Assembly (NCBI RefSeq): GCF_900119315.1 | Contig: NZ_LT827010.1 | Coordinates: 7,372,001-7,436,000 of the forward strand | DNA from: Actinoplanes sp. SE50/110 | Lineage (GTDB): Bacteria; Actinomycetota; Actinomycetes; Mycobacteriales; Micromonosporaceae | DNA: 64,000 nucleotides | Direction of reading: 5' to 3' | Made by a program: the position numbers and the translations under genes | Notes under the pieces: generated by a model | Told to the model about the DNA's origin: nothing | The model's input: the letters and a program-made list of their open reading frames with translations, nothing else | Databases searched by the model: none | Shown: positions 8,223-20,404 of the stretch, piece after piece | Numbering within the stretch: the first letter of the stretch is position 1 | How the letters are laid out: every line of letters begins with the position of its first letter

Positions 8223-9374
8223 CTACAGATACATTCCGGTGGGCGGGGCCTGGCGGGGAACGGTGACCGGCTCGGCCCCGGTCTTCAGGGCGTAGAGCTC
8301 GGCCAGTGTCGCGCCGTCCGGCCCGATCCCGGTGGTGGTGCCGAGCCAGTCGGCGGCCTCCCGGTACGGCAGCCGGCCGACCTCGATGCTGGCCAGGCAA
8401 CGGCCCGGCCGGACCACGGCCGGGTGCAGCGACGACAGGTCCTCGTTCGTGGTGATCGCGATCAACGCGTTGCGGCCCTGGCCGAGCAGTCCGTCGGTCA
8501 GGTTGAGCAGGCGGGACAGCGACTGCCCGGCGCTCGCCTTGGCGTCGCCGCTGATCAGCTCGTCGCAGTCCTCCAGCATCAGCAGGCGCCACCTGGGCTC
8601 GTCGTCCTCGCCGCTGCCGAGGGCGACACTCATCAGGTACGCCGGGTCACCGAACAGGCGTTCCGGGTCGAGCACGCAGTCGACCTGACACCACGAGCGC
8701 CACTGCTGGGCCAGGGCGCGCAGGGCGGTGGTCTTGCCGGTGCCCGGCTCGCCGTGCAGCAGCAGGAGGCGGCCGGTCACGGTGGACGCATCGATCGCCA
8801 TCAGGCGTTCCAGGGTGTCGCCGACCGGCTTGGCGTAGTTCCGCTTGATCGTCTCCCAGGGCGCGGCGCCGATCTCCCGCTGGGTGCGGCGCGGGCCGTG
8901 CGGGCCGTAGTGCCAGAAGCCGACCGGCACGCTGTCGTCGGCCGGGGCCGGTTCCTCGACCGCACCCGCGGTCACCTTCGTGAGGATCGCCTCGGCCAGC
9001 TCGCCGCTGACCGCGGTGACCGTGACCCGGGCGCGACGGCTCTGCTTCCAGCGCATCACGTGCAGGGTCCAGCCGTCGCCGACGCTGAGCCGGCCGTGAC
9101 CGTCGTCCTCGACCGCCTCGCGGATCACCCGCGCGTCCGGGACGGTCAGCGCGGAGTCGGCGCGCAGATTCTCCAGCCAGGTGGTGCGGCCGTACGGCTC
9201 GCGGCCGGTGACGAACGGGTCGAGGGCGATCAGGTCGACCAGATCCACCAGCCGGTCGCCGTCGTCGACGGAGCCGGACAGCGGCATGGCCGCCGACGGC
9301 AGCTGCTGCGGGGTGCGGGCGGCCGGGACCGCCGCGCCGTTGGCACGGTCGAGGGGCTGGTGGGGGGTCCGCAT
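8223..9374 (-). CDS. AAA-family ATPase with N-terminal DUF5925-like domain
   Basis: 383 residues. The N-terminal 150 residues are a mixed region (LVDLIALDPFVTGREPYG..., then DGWTLHVMRWKQSRRARVTV). An AAA module follows, with Walker A GEPGTGKT, Walker B LLMLEDCDE, sensor-like IAITTNE and an Arg-finger-like HPAVVRPGR. The layout matches actinobacterial proteins I recall as DUF5925 plus AAA, of unknown role. Start taken at 9374; the open frame extends further upstream, but that region runs toward the neighbouring gene. Convergent with the oxidase. Cytoplasmic remodelling ATPase; substrate unknown. Confidence 0.75.
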   Translation of the reverse strand: MRTPHQPLDRANGAAVPAARTPQQLPSAAMPLSGSVDDGDRLVDLVDLIALDPFVTGREPYGRTTWLENLRADSALTVPDARVIREAVEDDGHGRLSVGDGWTLHVMRWKQSRRARVTVTAVSGELAEAILTKVTAGAVEEPAPADDSVPVGFWHYGPHGPRRTQREIGAAPWETIKRNYAKPVGDTLERLMAIDASTVTGRLLLLHGEPGTGKTTALRALAQQWRSWCQVDCVLDPERLFGDPAYLMSVALGSGEDDEPRWRLLMLEDCDELISGDAKASAGQSLSRLLNLTDGLLGQGRNALIAITTNEDLSSLHPAVVRPGRCLASIEVGRLPYREAADWLGTTTGIGPDGATLAELYALKTGAEPVTVPRQAPPTGMYL

Positions 9375-9442
9375 ACTCCCATGATCGCGGGCGGAAGGCC
9401 TGGTGGCATCCCCTTTTTCCGCGCCATCGGCGGGCGGTTCGG

Positions 9443-9862
9443 TCAGCGGCGGGTCAACACGAACAGCGGGATGATCCGCTCGGTCTTCGTCTGATACTCC
9501 GCGTAGTTCGGGAACACCTCGACCGCTCGCTGCCACCAGACCTCCCGCTCGGCGCCGGTCAGCTCACGGGCGTCGTAGTCGTGCCGCTCCGCACCGTCCT
9601 GCACCTCGACGTGCGGATTCTTCCGCAGGTTGTAGACCCACACCGGATTCTTCGGAGCCCCGCCGAGGGAGCCGACCGCCAGATAGTCACCGTCGTGCTC
9701 GACCCGCATCAGGGCGGTCTTGCGGAGTTTCCCGCTCTTGGCGCCGACGCTGGTCACCACGATGATCTCCGGGGTGCCGGCGCCGCCGGTCGCTTCGTAC
9801 TGCTCGGCCTGCTCGCGCGCCCAATCGAGGGTGCCGGGCTGGTATTCACCGGTCAGAGGCAT
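9443..9862 (-). CDS. Nitroreductase-family deazaflavin (F420)-dependent oxidoreductase-like protein
   Basis: 139 residues, the usual size of Ddn/FGD-type split-barrel proteins. Hallmarks are the TVGAKSGKLRKTAL-like segment (here TSVGAKSGKLRKTALMRV), GDYLAVGSLGGAPKNPVWVYNLRKNP and a C-terminal WWQRAVEVFPNYAEYQTKTER. The family binds F420H2 and reduces enones, nitro compounds or quinones; here the substrate is unknown. The start at 9862 gives the standard N-terminus (MPLTGEYQP). It lies 68 bases upstream of the AAA gene on the same strand, and divergently from the subtilisin gene. Confidence 0.9.
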   Translation of the reverse strand: MPLTGEYQPGTLDWAREQAEQYEATGGAGTPEIIVVTSVGAKSGKLRKTALMRVEHDGDYLAVGSLGGAPKNPVWVYNLRKNPHVEVQDGAERHDYDARELTGAEREVWWQRAVEVFPNYAEYQTKTERIIPLFVLTRR

Positions 9863-9974
9863 ACGCCCGATTCTACGGCGGATCAACGGCACCTCAACCG
9901 CACCTCGCGGCCGACCGGATCGCACTCCGTCGGACGCACCTTTCGTGAAGAGGGTCGACGAAAGGTAGGACGGA

Positions 9975-11621
9975 ATGCGGGGCAAGCTGTTCACGGGTCT
10001 GTTGACGGCGACGGCGGTCGTCACGCTGGGCACGGTGGCCCTGCCGGTGTCCGCCGCGAGCGCCGCCGACCGGGCGCCGGTGCGGCTGGTCACCACGACG
10101 CTGGACCCGCTGGGCCGGCCGGTGATCACCGTGCGCGAGGCGTCGGCCGGGAGCCGGCACCTCGAAGAGGCCGGGGCCGAAGTGGACGGCCGGGTGCACG
10201 CCCTCGATGCGACCACGGACGGGACCGACCCGTACCGCGCAAGGCAGTGGGATCTGGACACCATGCACGTGCCCGCGGCCCGCAGCATGTCGACCGGCGC
10301 CGGGGTGACCGTCGCGGTGATCGACACCGGGGTGGACGGGAGCCATCCGGACCTGGCCGGGCAGGTGCTGACCGGGTACGACGCGATCGCCGGGCAGGCC
10401 GGCGGCAACACCGACCCGCAGGGGCACGGCACCCACGTGGCCGGCACCGTCGCGGCACTGACCGGCAACGGGATCGGCGTGTCGTCGGTCGCGCCGGGTG
10501 TCAAGATCCTGCCGGTGCGGGTGCTCGACGCGAACGGCAACGGGTACGACTCGGACACCGCGAAGGGCATCGTCTGGGCCGCCGACCACGGCGCCAACGT
10601 GATCAACATGTCGCTGGGCGGGACCGACCGGTCGTCGGCGATCAGCGACGCGGTGACCTACGCCCGAGGCAAGGGTGTGGTGGTGGTCGCGGCGGCCGGC
10701 AACGACCGGGCCGCGGGCAGCCCGGCCAACTATCCGGGTGCCGACGACGGGGTGATCGCGGTGGCCGCCACCGACTCCGGGGACACGGTCGCCGCCTACT
10801 CCAACGCCGGCGGCTACGTCGACGTGGCCGCGCCCGGCAGCGCGATCCTGAGCACCTATCCGACCGCGCTGGGCGCCAGCGGATACGCCTCGATGAGCGG
10901 CACGTCGATGGCGACGCCGCACGTCGCGGCGGTCGCGGCGCTGCTGCTCGCCGCGAAGCCGGGGCTGACCCCGGATCAGGTGCAGACCGCGCTGGAGACA
11001 TCCGCCGCCGACCTCGGCACCGCCGGCAGGGACGACGATTACGGGTACGGGCGGGTGGACGCCGCCGCGGCGCTGACCGCTGTCGATGCCACCCCGGGGA
11101 GTACCCCGGTGAGCACGCCGCAGAGCACGCCGCCGGTGGTGTCCGCGAGTGTCAGCCGTAGGTCGGTCACCTACGGCAGCCGGACCAGCACCACGTTCCG
11201 GGTGTCCGACTGGGCGGACCAGCCCGCCTCGATCTGCATCTCGGTCGCCGGCGGCTCGTGGGCGTGTGACTCGGTGCGCACCAGTGCGGCCGGCACCTTC
11301 ACGCTGACCCGCACGGCGACCGCCTCGTTCCGTGCGCGGCTGACGGCGGGCTCGGCGTCGGCGGTCACGACGTACACCGCAATCGGGGTGGTGTCCTTGA
11401 CCCGCACCGCCAAGCGGACCCTGACGATCCGCGTCTCCGGCGCCGGCGGTCAGAAACTGAGCCTGCAGCGATCCGCCGGGAAGCGCTGGACGACCGTCAA
11501 GACCTTCGGTGCGACCGGCAGCCGCAGAGTGACCGGCCTGGTCAGCGGCGGCAGCTACCGGGCGGTGCTGGCCTCGACCAGCAAGGTGTCCGGTGTCACC
11601 AGCAAGACAGTGAAGGCCTGA
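9975..11621 (+). CDS. Secreted subtilisin-like serine protease (S8)
   Basis: 548 residues. A signal peptide (about 1-31, ending AASAAD) is followed by a short propeptide, then an S8 domain with the full triad: Asp117 (VIDTG), His151 (HGTHVAG) and Ser311 (GTSMATPH). After a Pro/Ser/Thr linker (about 375-395) the last 150 residues form a beta-rich domain with two Cys, likely for substrate or wall binding. AGGACGG lies close to the ATG. Monocistronic, divergent from the nitroreductase. It degrades extracellular protein; cleavage preference is not visible. Confidence 0.92.
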   Translation: MRGKLFTGLLTATAVVTLGTVALPVSAASAADRAPVRLVTTTLDPLGRPVITVREASAGSRHLEEAGAEVDGRVHALDATTDGTDPYRARQWDLDTMHVPAARSMSTGAGVTVAVIDTGVDGSHPDLAGQVLTGYDAIAGQAGGNTDPQGHGTHVAGTVAALTGNGIGVSSVAPGVKILPVRVLDANGNGYDSDTAKGIVWAADHGANVINMSLGGTDRSSAISDAVTYARGKGVVVVAAAGNDRAAGSPANYPGADDGVIAVAATDSGDTVAAYSNAGGYVDVAAPGSAILSTYPTALGASGYASMSGTSMATPHVAAVAALLLAAKPGLTPDQVQTALETSAADLGTAGRDDDYGYGRVDAAAALTAVDATPGSTPVSTPQSTPPVVSASVSRRSVTYGSRTSTTFRVSDWADQPASICISVAGGSWACDSVRTSAAGTFTLTRTATASFRARLTAGSASAVTTYTAIGVVSLTRTAKRTLTIRVSGAGGQKLSLQRSAGKRWTTVKTFGATGSRRVTGLVSGGSYRAVLASTSKVSGVTSKTVKA

Positions 11622-11647
11622 TCGCCGATGGGGTTTACTCATATCCC

Positions 11648-12247
11648 ATGGGCATCATCTCCCGGGGCTTCGGCGGGCGGCGGCGTGACTCCGCGCCGGA
11701 CCTGCCGCCCGGTCAATATCTGACACACGACTTCCCGGTGCTCTCCACCGGTCCGACGCCGCGCGTCGACACGGACCGGTGGAGTTTCACCATCAGCACC
11801 GAGACCGGTGAGAAGCACCGGTGGAACTGGGCGGAGTTCACCGCCCTGCCGGCCGAGGAGATCACCCGGGACATCCACTGTGTCACCAAGTGGTCCAAGC
11901 TCGGCACCACGTGGAAGGGCGTCTCGCTGGACACGCTCTTCGAGGACGTGGAGACCGCCGCGGACTACGTGATGGCGCACAGCTTCGGCGGGTACACCAC
12001 CAACGTGCCGCTGGCGGATCTGCTCGACGGGCAGGCCTGGATCGCGTACGAGTTCGACGGCGAGCCGCTGGAGGAGGAGCACGGCGGCCCGGCCCGGCTG
12101 CTCATCCCGCACCTGTACTTCTGGAAGTCGGCCAAGTGGGTCAACGGCCTGGAGATGATGCACGAGGACGAGCCCGGATTCTGGGAACTCGCCGGTTACC
12201 ACATGTACGGAGACCCGTGGCACGAACAGCGCTACCAGGGCGACTGA
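11648..12247 (+). CDS. Molybdopterin-dependent oxidoreductase (sulfite oxidase/MsrP-like)
   Basis: 199 residues, a compact oxidoreductase-molybdopterin domain without a dimerisation domain. The molybdenum-ligand Cys is in DIHCVTKWSKLGTTW (Cys about 78), followed by GYTTNVPL and GGPARLLIPHLYFWKSAKWV, all family hallmarks. No signal peptide or Tat motif is present, so this member should act in the cytoplasm. No clear ribosome site precedes the ATG, and an AT-rich hexamer lies just upstream, suggesting a leaderless message. It is coupled to the FAD/NAD reductase that follows, the likely electron partner. Substrate (sulfoxide, sulfite or other) is unknown. Confidence 0.88.
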   Translation: MGIISRGFGGRRRDSAPDLPPGQYLTHDFPVLSTGPTPRVDTDRWSFTISTETGEKHRWNWAEFTALPAEEITRDIHCVTKWSKLGTTWKGVSLDTLFEDVETAADYVMAHSFGGYTTNVPLADLLDGQAWIAYEFDGEPLEEEHGGPARLLIPHLYFWKSAKWVNGLEMMHEDEPGFWELAGYHMYGDPWHEQRYQGD

Positions 12248-12951
12248 CCTGGCAGGTGGCCACGGTCTCCGCGGTCCGCGCGGAGACCGCGACGGCCCGC
12301 ACCCTGGTCCTGGACATCCCCGGCTGGCCCGGCCACCTGCCCGGCCAGCACCTCGACGTCAAGCTGACCGCCGAGGACGGCTACTCCGCGCAGCGAAGCT
12401 ATTCGATCGCCTCGGACTGGCCCGGCGAGGGCCCGGTCGAGGTGACCGTGCAGCGGCTGGAGGACGGCGAGGTCTCGCCCTATCTGACCGACGTCGTCGA
12501 GGCCGGCGACCAGATCGAGGTGCGCGGGCCGATCGGCGGCTGGTTCGTCTGGCGGTCCGCGCAGCCCGCCCCGGTGCTGCTGGTGGCCGGCGGGTCGGGG
12601 ATCGTGCCGCTGATGGCGATGATCCGGGACCGGGGGCGGCGGCGCGGCCGGCAGCCGTTCCGGCTGATCTACTCGGTGCGCACGCCGGCGGACGGGTACT
12701 ACGCCGATGAGTTGCGGCGGCGCGTGCGCGACGACCCCGGGCTGGACGTCCACTTCGTGCACACCCGCTCCGGGCCGGGGCCGAACAGGCGGATCGACGT
12801 GGCGACGGTCAACACGTACGGTTGGCCGCCCGACTTCGCGCCGGACGTGTTCGTCTGCGGGCCGACCGCGTTCGTGGAGACGGTCGCCGACATCCTGGTG
12901 GCGCTCGGACACGACCCGAAGAAGGTCCGCACCGAACGCTTCGGCGGCTGA
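12217..12951 (+). CDS. Ferredoxin reductase-like FAD/NAD(P)-binding oxidoreductase
   Basis: 244 residues with FAD motif RSYSIAS, NAD-binding GGSGIVPLMAM and C-terminal CGPTAFVE, the ferredoxin-NADP reductase fold without an iron-sulfur domain. It should pass electrons from NAD(P)H to the neighbouring molybdoenzyme. The GTG at 12217 is chosen because GGAGA lies five bases upstream and homologues have about ten residues before the TW. It overlaps the preceding gene by 31 bases. CTG 12244 and GTG 12256 are alternatives. Confidence 0.85.
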   Translation: MARTALPGRLTWQVATVSAVRAETATARTLVLDIPGWPGHLPGQHLDVKLTAEDGYSAQRSYSIASDWPGEGPVEVTVQRLEDGEVSPYLTDVVEAGDQIEVRGPIGGWFVWRSAQPAPVLLVAGGSGIVPLMAMIRDRGRRRGRQPFRLIYSVRTPADGYYADELRRRVRDDPGLDVHFVHTRSGPGPNRRIDVATVNTYGWPPDFAPDVFVCGPTAFVETVADILVALGHDPKKVRTERFGG

Positions 12952-13454
12952 GCCTGCCGTTCAACCTCCCGCTCCACCCCGCCGTCGCGACAGCCGGCTT
13001 GCTACGTCACCTCCGAGCGACCGGCCCTTCGCCAGCTCGTGCATCGACACTCAGCCGACCCGGCCCCGGCCGCCCATCCGGCTCACCCCGCCGGCGCACC
13101 GTTCTCCGCCACGACGTGGGGCTCATCCTGGTCACCGGCCCGGGTACAACCGCGATCATCCCGATCCATGGTGGTTCGCCCGACTCCCACGAGCAAGCGC
13201 CGCCCGCCTTGGTGGGAGTGACCCCCGTCCTGGCGACATCCACGGGCCCGCCGTGGACGCCGCCACCCCTGGCGAAAGGCCACTACCGGGTCACCTTCAG
13301 CCTGCACCTGCGGTACTGGGGCAGCTCCTCGTTGCAACTGCCGTACGTCTGGGTGTTCGCCGCGTCCCCGAACGCGGGCTGGTTGTACTCGGTGGACTTT
13401 CCGATCGACCGCTTCCGGCTCGGCCCCGGGCAGGACCCGGGCTGCGGCGTGGGC
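12952..13454. other. Gap with a coding remnant
   Basis: About 500 bases between the reductase and the convergent protease. The first 250 bases show nothing convincing. The rest holds the protein-like remnant listed separately. Confidence 0.5.
13207..13452 (+). pseudogene. Probable gene remnant of unknown family
   Basis: One plus-strand frame reads like real protein: KGHYRVTFSLHLRYWGSS, then LPYVWVFAASPNAGWLYSV, with natural aromatic/hydrophobic alternation. There is no convincing start and no in-frame stop. The frame runs straight into antisense of the protease gene, so the 3' part is missing. It looks like the middle of a truncated gene. I do not recognise the family. Confidence 0.35.
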
Positions 13455-16094
<2,640 letters not shown>

Positions 16095-16186
16095 CCCGAT
16101 GCCCTCCGAAGTCCACGATGGAGTGACATCGTCGCGGGCGGTGACCGGTCACCGCCCGCGTCTGTCGTATGCACGACAGAAGCGGG

Positions 16187-18229
16187 TCAGGCGACGGCCG
16201 TCAGCGTGAACAGGGCCGCCTGTTCCGGAACCAGCAGCGGGGCGGGCAGGCCGGCCTCGGCGAGCACCCGGCCGGTCAGGGTGACGGCGCCTTCGGCCAG
16301 CCACGGCGGCGGGGCGTCCTGCACCATCCGCGGCGGGTGGCCCAGCGGCCGCACCGTGTAGGAGCGGTCCGGGTCGAGCCCGGGGAACCGGATCGGCGGC
16401 GGCAGCGCGGCGACCGGGTTGCCCAGCGTGACCAGGGCGAAAACCGCGGCCGAGCGGTCCGGGGCGACCACCCCGTGCAGCAGGACCGCCGGGTCGGGAT
16501 GGTCGGCGCGGACCACCACGCCGGTGTGCAGCAGGCCGCGCAGCCGTTTGTACTCGGCGGTCCAGGCGGCGATCAGTGCCCGGTCCGCCGGGGCCGCCCG
16601 GGAGAGGTCCCACTCGATGCCGGCGTGCCCGAACAGGGCGGTCGCCATCCGCAGGCCCAGCGCGGAGGTACGACCGGTGACGTGCGCGACGCCGTCACCG
16701 AGATGCCCGCCGAGCATCTCGGGCGGGATCAGCACGCTCGTCCAGCGCTGGATCAGTTGCCGGTCCAGCGGATCGTTGGTGTCCGATGTCCAGAACCGGT
16801 CGACGTGCGGCAGGATGCCGAGGTCGATCCGGGCCCCGCCGGAGGCGCAGCTCTCGATCTCCAGCTCCGGGAAGGCCGCCCGCAGCTCGGCAAGCAGCCG
16901 GTACAACGCGGTGGTCTGCCGGTGCGCGGCACCGGGTTCGAGCAGGTCACGGTTGTGATCCCACTTGAGGAAGGCGATCGGGTACTCGGTGAGCAGGTCG
17001 GTCAGGCGGCCCAGCACGTGGGCGTAGGCGGCCGGGACGGCCAGATCGAGCACCCGCTGGAATCGCCAGGTGAGCGCGTCCGGCGGGCCGAGAATCCATT
17101 CCGGGTGGGCGCGGGCCAGTACCGAATCCGGGCTGACCATCTCCGGTTCCACCCAGAGGCCGAAATCCATTCCGGCGGCCTCGACCCGGGCGATCAGCGG
17201 GTGCAGCCCGTCCGGCCAGATCACCGGGTCGACGTGCCAGTCGCCGAGGGCCCGGCGGTCGTCGCGACGGCCGGTGAACCAGCCGTCGTCGAGCACGAAT
17301 CGTTCGACGCCGGATTCCGCCGCGGCGTCGACCAGAGCGGTCAGCCGGTCGAGCGACTGGTCGAAGTAGACCGCCTCCCAGGTGTTCAGCACGACCGGGC
17401 GGGGCTTCGCGGTTCTCCGGGAGGCGCGGATCCACGGGTGCAGCCGGTCGGAAAGGCCGTCGAAGCCGTTCTCGGAATAGACCGCGATCAGCCACGGGGT
17501 GGTGTACGAATCGCCCGGGGCCAGCCGGATCTCGCCGGGTGACAGCAATTCACCGGCGCCCAGCACGGACTGGCCGAGGGGCGAACGTTCCGCCCAGATC
17601 TGCTTGTCGCCGCTCCACGCCAGGTGCACCGCCCACACCCGGCCGGTCCGGAAGCCGGCACCCGGAGTGGCTGCCATCAGCAGGAACGCGTCGTCGTGGC
17701 CGGGGCGGCCGTGGCGGCTCTCCCGGCTCCAGACGCCGTCGCGCAGCGGGGCGCGCTGCGGGCGGCGTTCGTGCGCCCACAGGCCGCTGAAATCGATCAG
17801 CTCGGTGGCCTCCGGGGGAATCGGCAGCAGCACGTTCAGGGCGGCCAGGTCGACAACGGCGAGGCCGTGATTGTCGACCCGGTGGCGCAGGCGGAGCACG
17901 CCCTCGGGAGTCAACTCGCACTCGGTCGTCAGCTCCAGGCCTTTGCCGGCTTGCTCTGCGCGTACCGTAATCGTGTTCTGACCGTGCTGAACGGCAGTGA
18001 TCCGGGTCCGATGGCCGGGGAAAGCGGGGCGGCCGGTCCAGCCGTCCTCGATCGACGGCAGCAATGACAATTGCAGCGGTACGTCGATGGAGCTGGGCGG
18101 GATCGCCGGAATGCGACTGGCGGCGAATCCGTCCGGCAGTTCGCCGAGATCGGCGCCCCAGTACAGCACCGCACCGCGGGCGTTCAGCACGAAGCTGACG
18201 CCCGCGGCCCGCAGATGCGTGAAGGTCAC
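16187..18229 (-). CDS. Alpha-galactosidase, GH36
   Basis: 680 residues, near the usual length of bacterial GH36. An N-terminal beta-supersandwich precedes a catalytic barrel. The nucleophile is Asp424 in FLKWDHNRDL and the acid/base Asp483 in TSDTNDPLDR. RFVLDDGWF and the SCASGGARIDLGIL segment are family hallmarks. There is no signal peptide, so it acts inside the cell on imported alpha-galactosides such as raffinose or melibiose. The GTG at 18229 overlaps the binding-protein stop (GTGA). It is the last gene of the operon. Confidence 0.93.
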   Translation of the reverse strand: MTFTHLRAAGVSFVLNARGAVLYWGADLGELPDGFAASRIPAIPPSSIDVPLQLSLLPSIEDGWTGRPAFPGHRTRITAVQHGQNTITVRAEQAGKGLELTTECELTPEGVLRLRHRVDNHGLAVVDLAALNVLLPIPPEATELIDFSGLWAHERRPQRAPLRDGVWSRESRHGRPGHDDAFLLMAATPGAGFRTGRVWAVHLAWSGDKQIWAERSPLGQSVLGAGELLSPGEIRLAPGDSYTTPWLIAVYSENGFDGLSDRLHPWIRASRRTAKPRPVVLNTWEAVYFDQSLDRLTALVDAAAESGVERFVLDDGWFTGRRDDRRALGDWHVDPVIWPDGLHPLIARVEAAGMDFGLWVEPEMVSPDSVLARAHPEWILGPPDALTWRFQRVLDLAVPAAYAHVLGRLTDLLTEYPIAFLKWDHNRDLLEPGAAHRQTTALYRLLAELRAAFPELEIESCASGGARIDLGILPHVDRFWTSDTNDPLDRQLIQRWTSVLIPPEMLGGHLGDGVAHVTGRTSALGLRMATALFGHAGIEWDLSRAAPADRALIAAWTAEYKRLRGLLHTGVVVRADHPDPAVLLHGVVAPDRSAAVFALVTLGNPVAALPPPIRFPGLDPDRSYTVRPLGHPPRMVQDAPPPWLAEGAVTLTGRVLAEAGLPAPLLVPEQAALFTLTAVA

Positions 18230-19548
18230 TCGGCGACCGGGATGCTCTGCGACTTGAGATTGTCGACCGTCGACGTCTGCGCCTTCTTCAGCGCGTCCAG
18301 CAGGGTGCCGCTGCCGGAGACCGCCGCCTTGAAGCCGTCCGAGGCGGTGGCGTAGGTCGAGGTCATCGTCGGCCCCCAGGTGAAGTCCGGGGTGACCTGG
18401 GTGGAGGCCTGCGCGAACACGTCGTAGATCTTCTGGCCGCCGTAGAAGTCGACGCCCTTGGCCAGCGCCGGGAGCGCCGCGCCGGCCTTGGTCGCCGGGT
18501 AGAGGTTCGCCTTCTCGTTGAGCAGGGTCAACGCCTCCTCCGAGGTGTTCAGCCAGATCGCGAACTCGGCCGCCTCGTACGGGTGCTTCGAGCCCTTGAA
18601 GACCGCCGTCGACGAGCCGCCCCAGTTGCCGGCGACCTTGCCGCCCGCGGTCCACTGCGGCATCGGCGCGACCGCCCACTTGCCGCTGGTGTCCGGCGCG
18701 CCCGAGGAGATCGAGTTGGCGCCCCAGACCGCGGAGACCCAGGTCCACGCCTGACCCTTGTTGTAGGCGTTGTCCCACTCCGTGGTCCACGGCGGCACCG
18801 TGGAGACCAGCTTCTTGCTGATCAGATCCTGCCAGTAATTCGCGACCTTGGTGGTCGCTTCGTCCTGCAGGTTCACGGTCCACTTGCTGCCGTCGTTGGC
18901 GAACCAGTGGCCGCCGGCCTGCCAGGCCAGCCCGGCGAACTGGTTGATGTCGCTCTGCGAGAAGTTGGTGATGTAGCCGCCGGCCGCCTTCACCTTGGCG
19001 GCCGCCGCGGCGTACTCCTCCCAGGTGGTCGGCACCGGGATGCCGGCCTTCGCGAACAGGTCCTTGCGGTAGAACAGCGCCATCGGGCCGGCGTCCTGCG
19101 GCACGCCGTACGCCGCGTCCTTCTCGCCGAAGCTCACCTGGTTCCAGGTCCAGTCGATGAACCGGTCCTTGGCGTCACTGACCGGCTTGCAGGCGGCCAC
19201 GTTGGTGAGGCCGTCCTGGACCCGGAAGCTGGGCAGCGCGTCGTACTCGATCTGCCCCAGGTCGGGTGCGTTGCCGGCCTTGAGCTGGTTGAAGAAGTTC
19301 TGGTACGTGCCGCCGTTGCCGTTCGGGCCGGTCTGCACCTTGACCTGGATGTCCGGGTGCTTGTCGTTCCAGACCTTGACGACCTCCTCGATCTTCGGGA
19401 TCCACGAGGTGAAGGTCAGGCTGACCGGGCCGCTGGACGGGGCGCAACCGGCCGCCCCGGTGGTCGCGGCGGCATCGTCGCCGGACTTCGAGGAACAGGC
19501 CGTGAGGGCCAACGAGGAGATCAACAGACCGGAAAGCAGTTTCTTCAT
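18226..19548 (-). CDS. ABC sugar-binding lipoprotein (family 1 solute-binding protein)
   Basis: 440 residues. Lipoprotein signal with LTAC lipobox (Cys about 17), then a CUT1 binding protein: SWIPKIEEVVKVWNDKHPDI, the APDL hinge motif, YGVPQDAGPMALFYRKDLF, and a Trp-rich cleft. It captures an oligosaccharide outside the membrane for the two permeases encoded just upstream. The ATG at 19548 is chosen for an AGGTGG site eight bases before it; a GTG at 19560 lacks one. The operon encodes no ATPase, so a shared MsiK-type ATPase is expected, by analogy with other actinobacterial CUT1 systems. Confidence 0.93.
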   Translation of the reverse strand: MKKLLSGLLISSLALTACSSKSGDDAAATTGAAGCAPSSGPVSLTFTSWIPKIEEVVKVWNDKHPDIQVKVQTGPNGNGGTYQNFFNQLKAGNAPDLGQIEYDALPSFRVQDGLTNVAACKPVSDAKDRFIDWTWNQVSFGEKDAAYGVPQDAGPMALFYRKDLFAKAGIPVPTTWEEYAAAAAKVKAAGGYITNFSQSDINQFAGLAWQAGGHWFANDGSKWTVNLQDEATTKVANYWQDLISKKLVSTVPPWTTEWDNAYNKGQAWTWVSAVWGANSISSGAPDTSGKWAVAPMPQWTAGGKVAGNWGGSSTAVFKGSKHPYEAAEFAIWLNTSEEALTLLNEKANLYPATKAGAALPALAKGVDFYGGQKIYDVFAQASTQVTPDFTWGPTMTSTYATASDGFKAAVSGSGTLLDALKKAQTSTVDNLKSQSIPVAE

Positions 19549-19576
19549 TTTTCTATCCACCTTTTACCGGGAGGGA

Positions 19577-20404
19577 TTACTTGACCGCGCCGCTGCCGAG
19601 ACCGCTCCGCCAGAAGCGCTGGAGCAGCAGGAATGCGACGACCAGGGGGACGATCGAGACCAGGGCGCCGGTGAGCACCAGCATCCGCAGCTCAGGAAGC
19701 TGATTGACCTGGGTGTTCCAGGAGTAGAGGCCGAGAGTCACCGGGAACAGCCGCTCGTTGCCGAGCATGATCAGCGGCAGCAGGAAGTTGTTCCAGACCG
19801 CCACGAAATGGAACAGGAAGATGGTGACCAGAGCGGGAAACATCAATTTGCTGGAGACGGTGAAGAAGGTGCGCACCTCGCCCGAGCCGTCCAGCCGGGC
19901 GGCCTCCAGCAGTTCTTCCGGAACACTCGCGGTGGCGTAGATCCGGGCCAGGTAGACCCCGAACGGGTTGACCAGGCTGGGCAGGAAGACCGACCAGAAG
20001 GTGTTGGTCGCCTCCAGCTTGCTGAAGATCAGGAAGAGCGGCAGGGCCAGCGCGGTGGCCGGCACCAGGACACCGCCGAGGACGATGTTGAAGATCAGCT
20101 CCCGGCCGCGGAACCGGTACTTGGCCAGGGCGTATCCGCACATCGCGGCGAGCAGCGTGCCGAGCAGGGCGGCCCCGCCGGTGTACGCGAGGCTGTTCGC
20201 CATCCAGCGCAGGAAGACCCCGTCGCGGTACGCGAACAGTTCCCGCAGGTTCTGCCCGAGGTGGAAGTCGGCGAACCAGAGGGGCGCCGTGTTCGAGAAA
20301 TCGCCACGGGACTTGGTGGCGCCGACGAACAGCCACCAGATCGGCACCAGGAAATAGAAGGTGCAGATGCCCATCACGGCCATGGCCGCGGTCTTCGACT
20401 TCAC
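19577..20404 (-). CDS. ABC sugar permease, MalG-like (CUT1)
   Basis: 275 residues with six predicted membrane helices and the ATPase-contact loop (EAARLDGSGEVRTFF). It forms the inner-membrane channel with the permease encoded immediately upstream. The GTG at 20404 overlaps that gene's stop (GTGA), so translation is coupled. 28 bases separate it from the binding lipoprotein. Confidence 0.92.
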   Translation of the reverse strand: MKSKTAAMAVMGICTFYFLVPIWWLFVGATKSRGDFSNTAPLWFADFHLGQNLRELFAYRDGVFLRWMANSLAYTGGAALLGTLLAAMCGYALAKYRFRGRELIFNIVLGGVLVPATALALPLFLIFSKLEATNTFWSVFLPSLVNPFGVYLARIYATASVPEELLEAARLDGSGEVRTFFTVSSKLMFPALVTIFLFHFVAVWNNFLLPLIMLGNERLFPVTLGLYSWNTQVNQLPELRMLVLTGALVSIVPLVVAFLLLQRFWRSGLGSGAVK

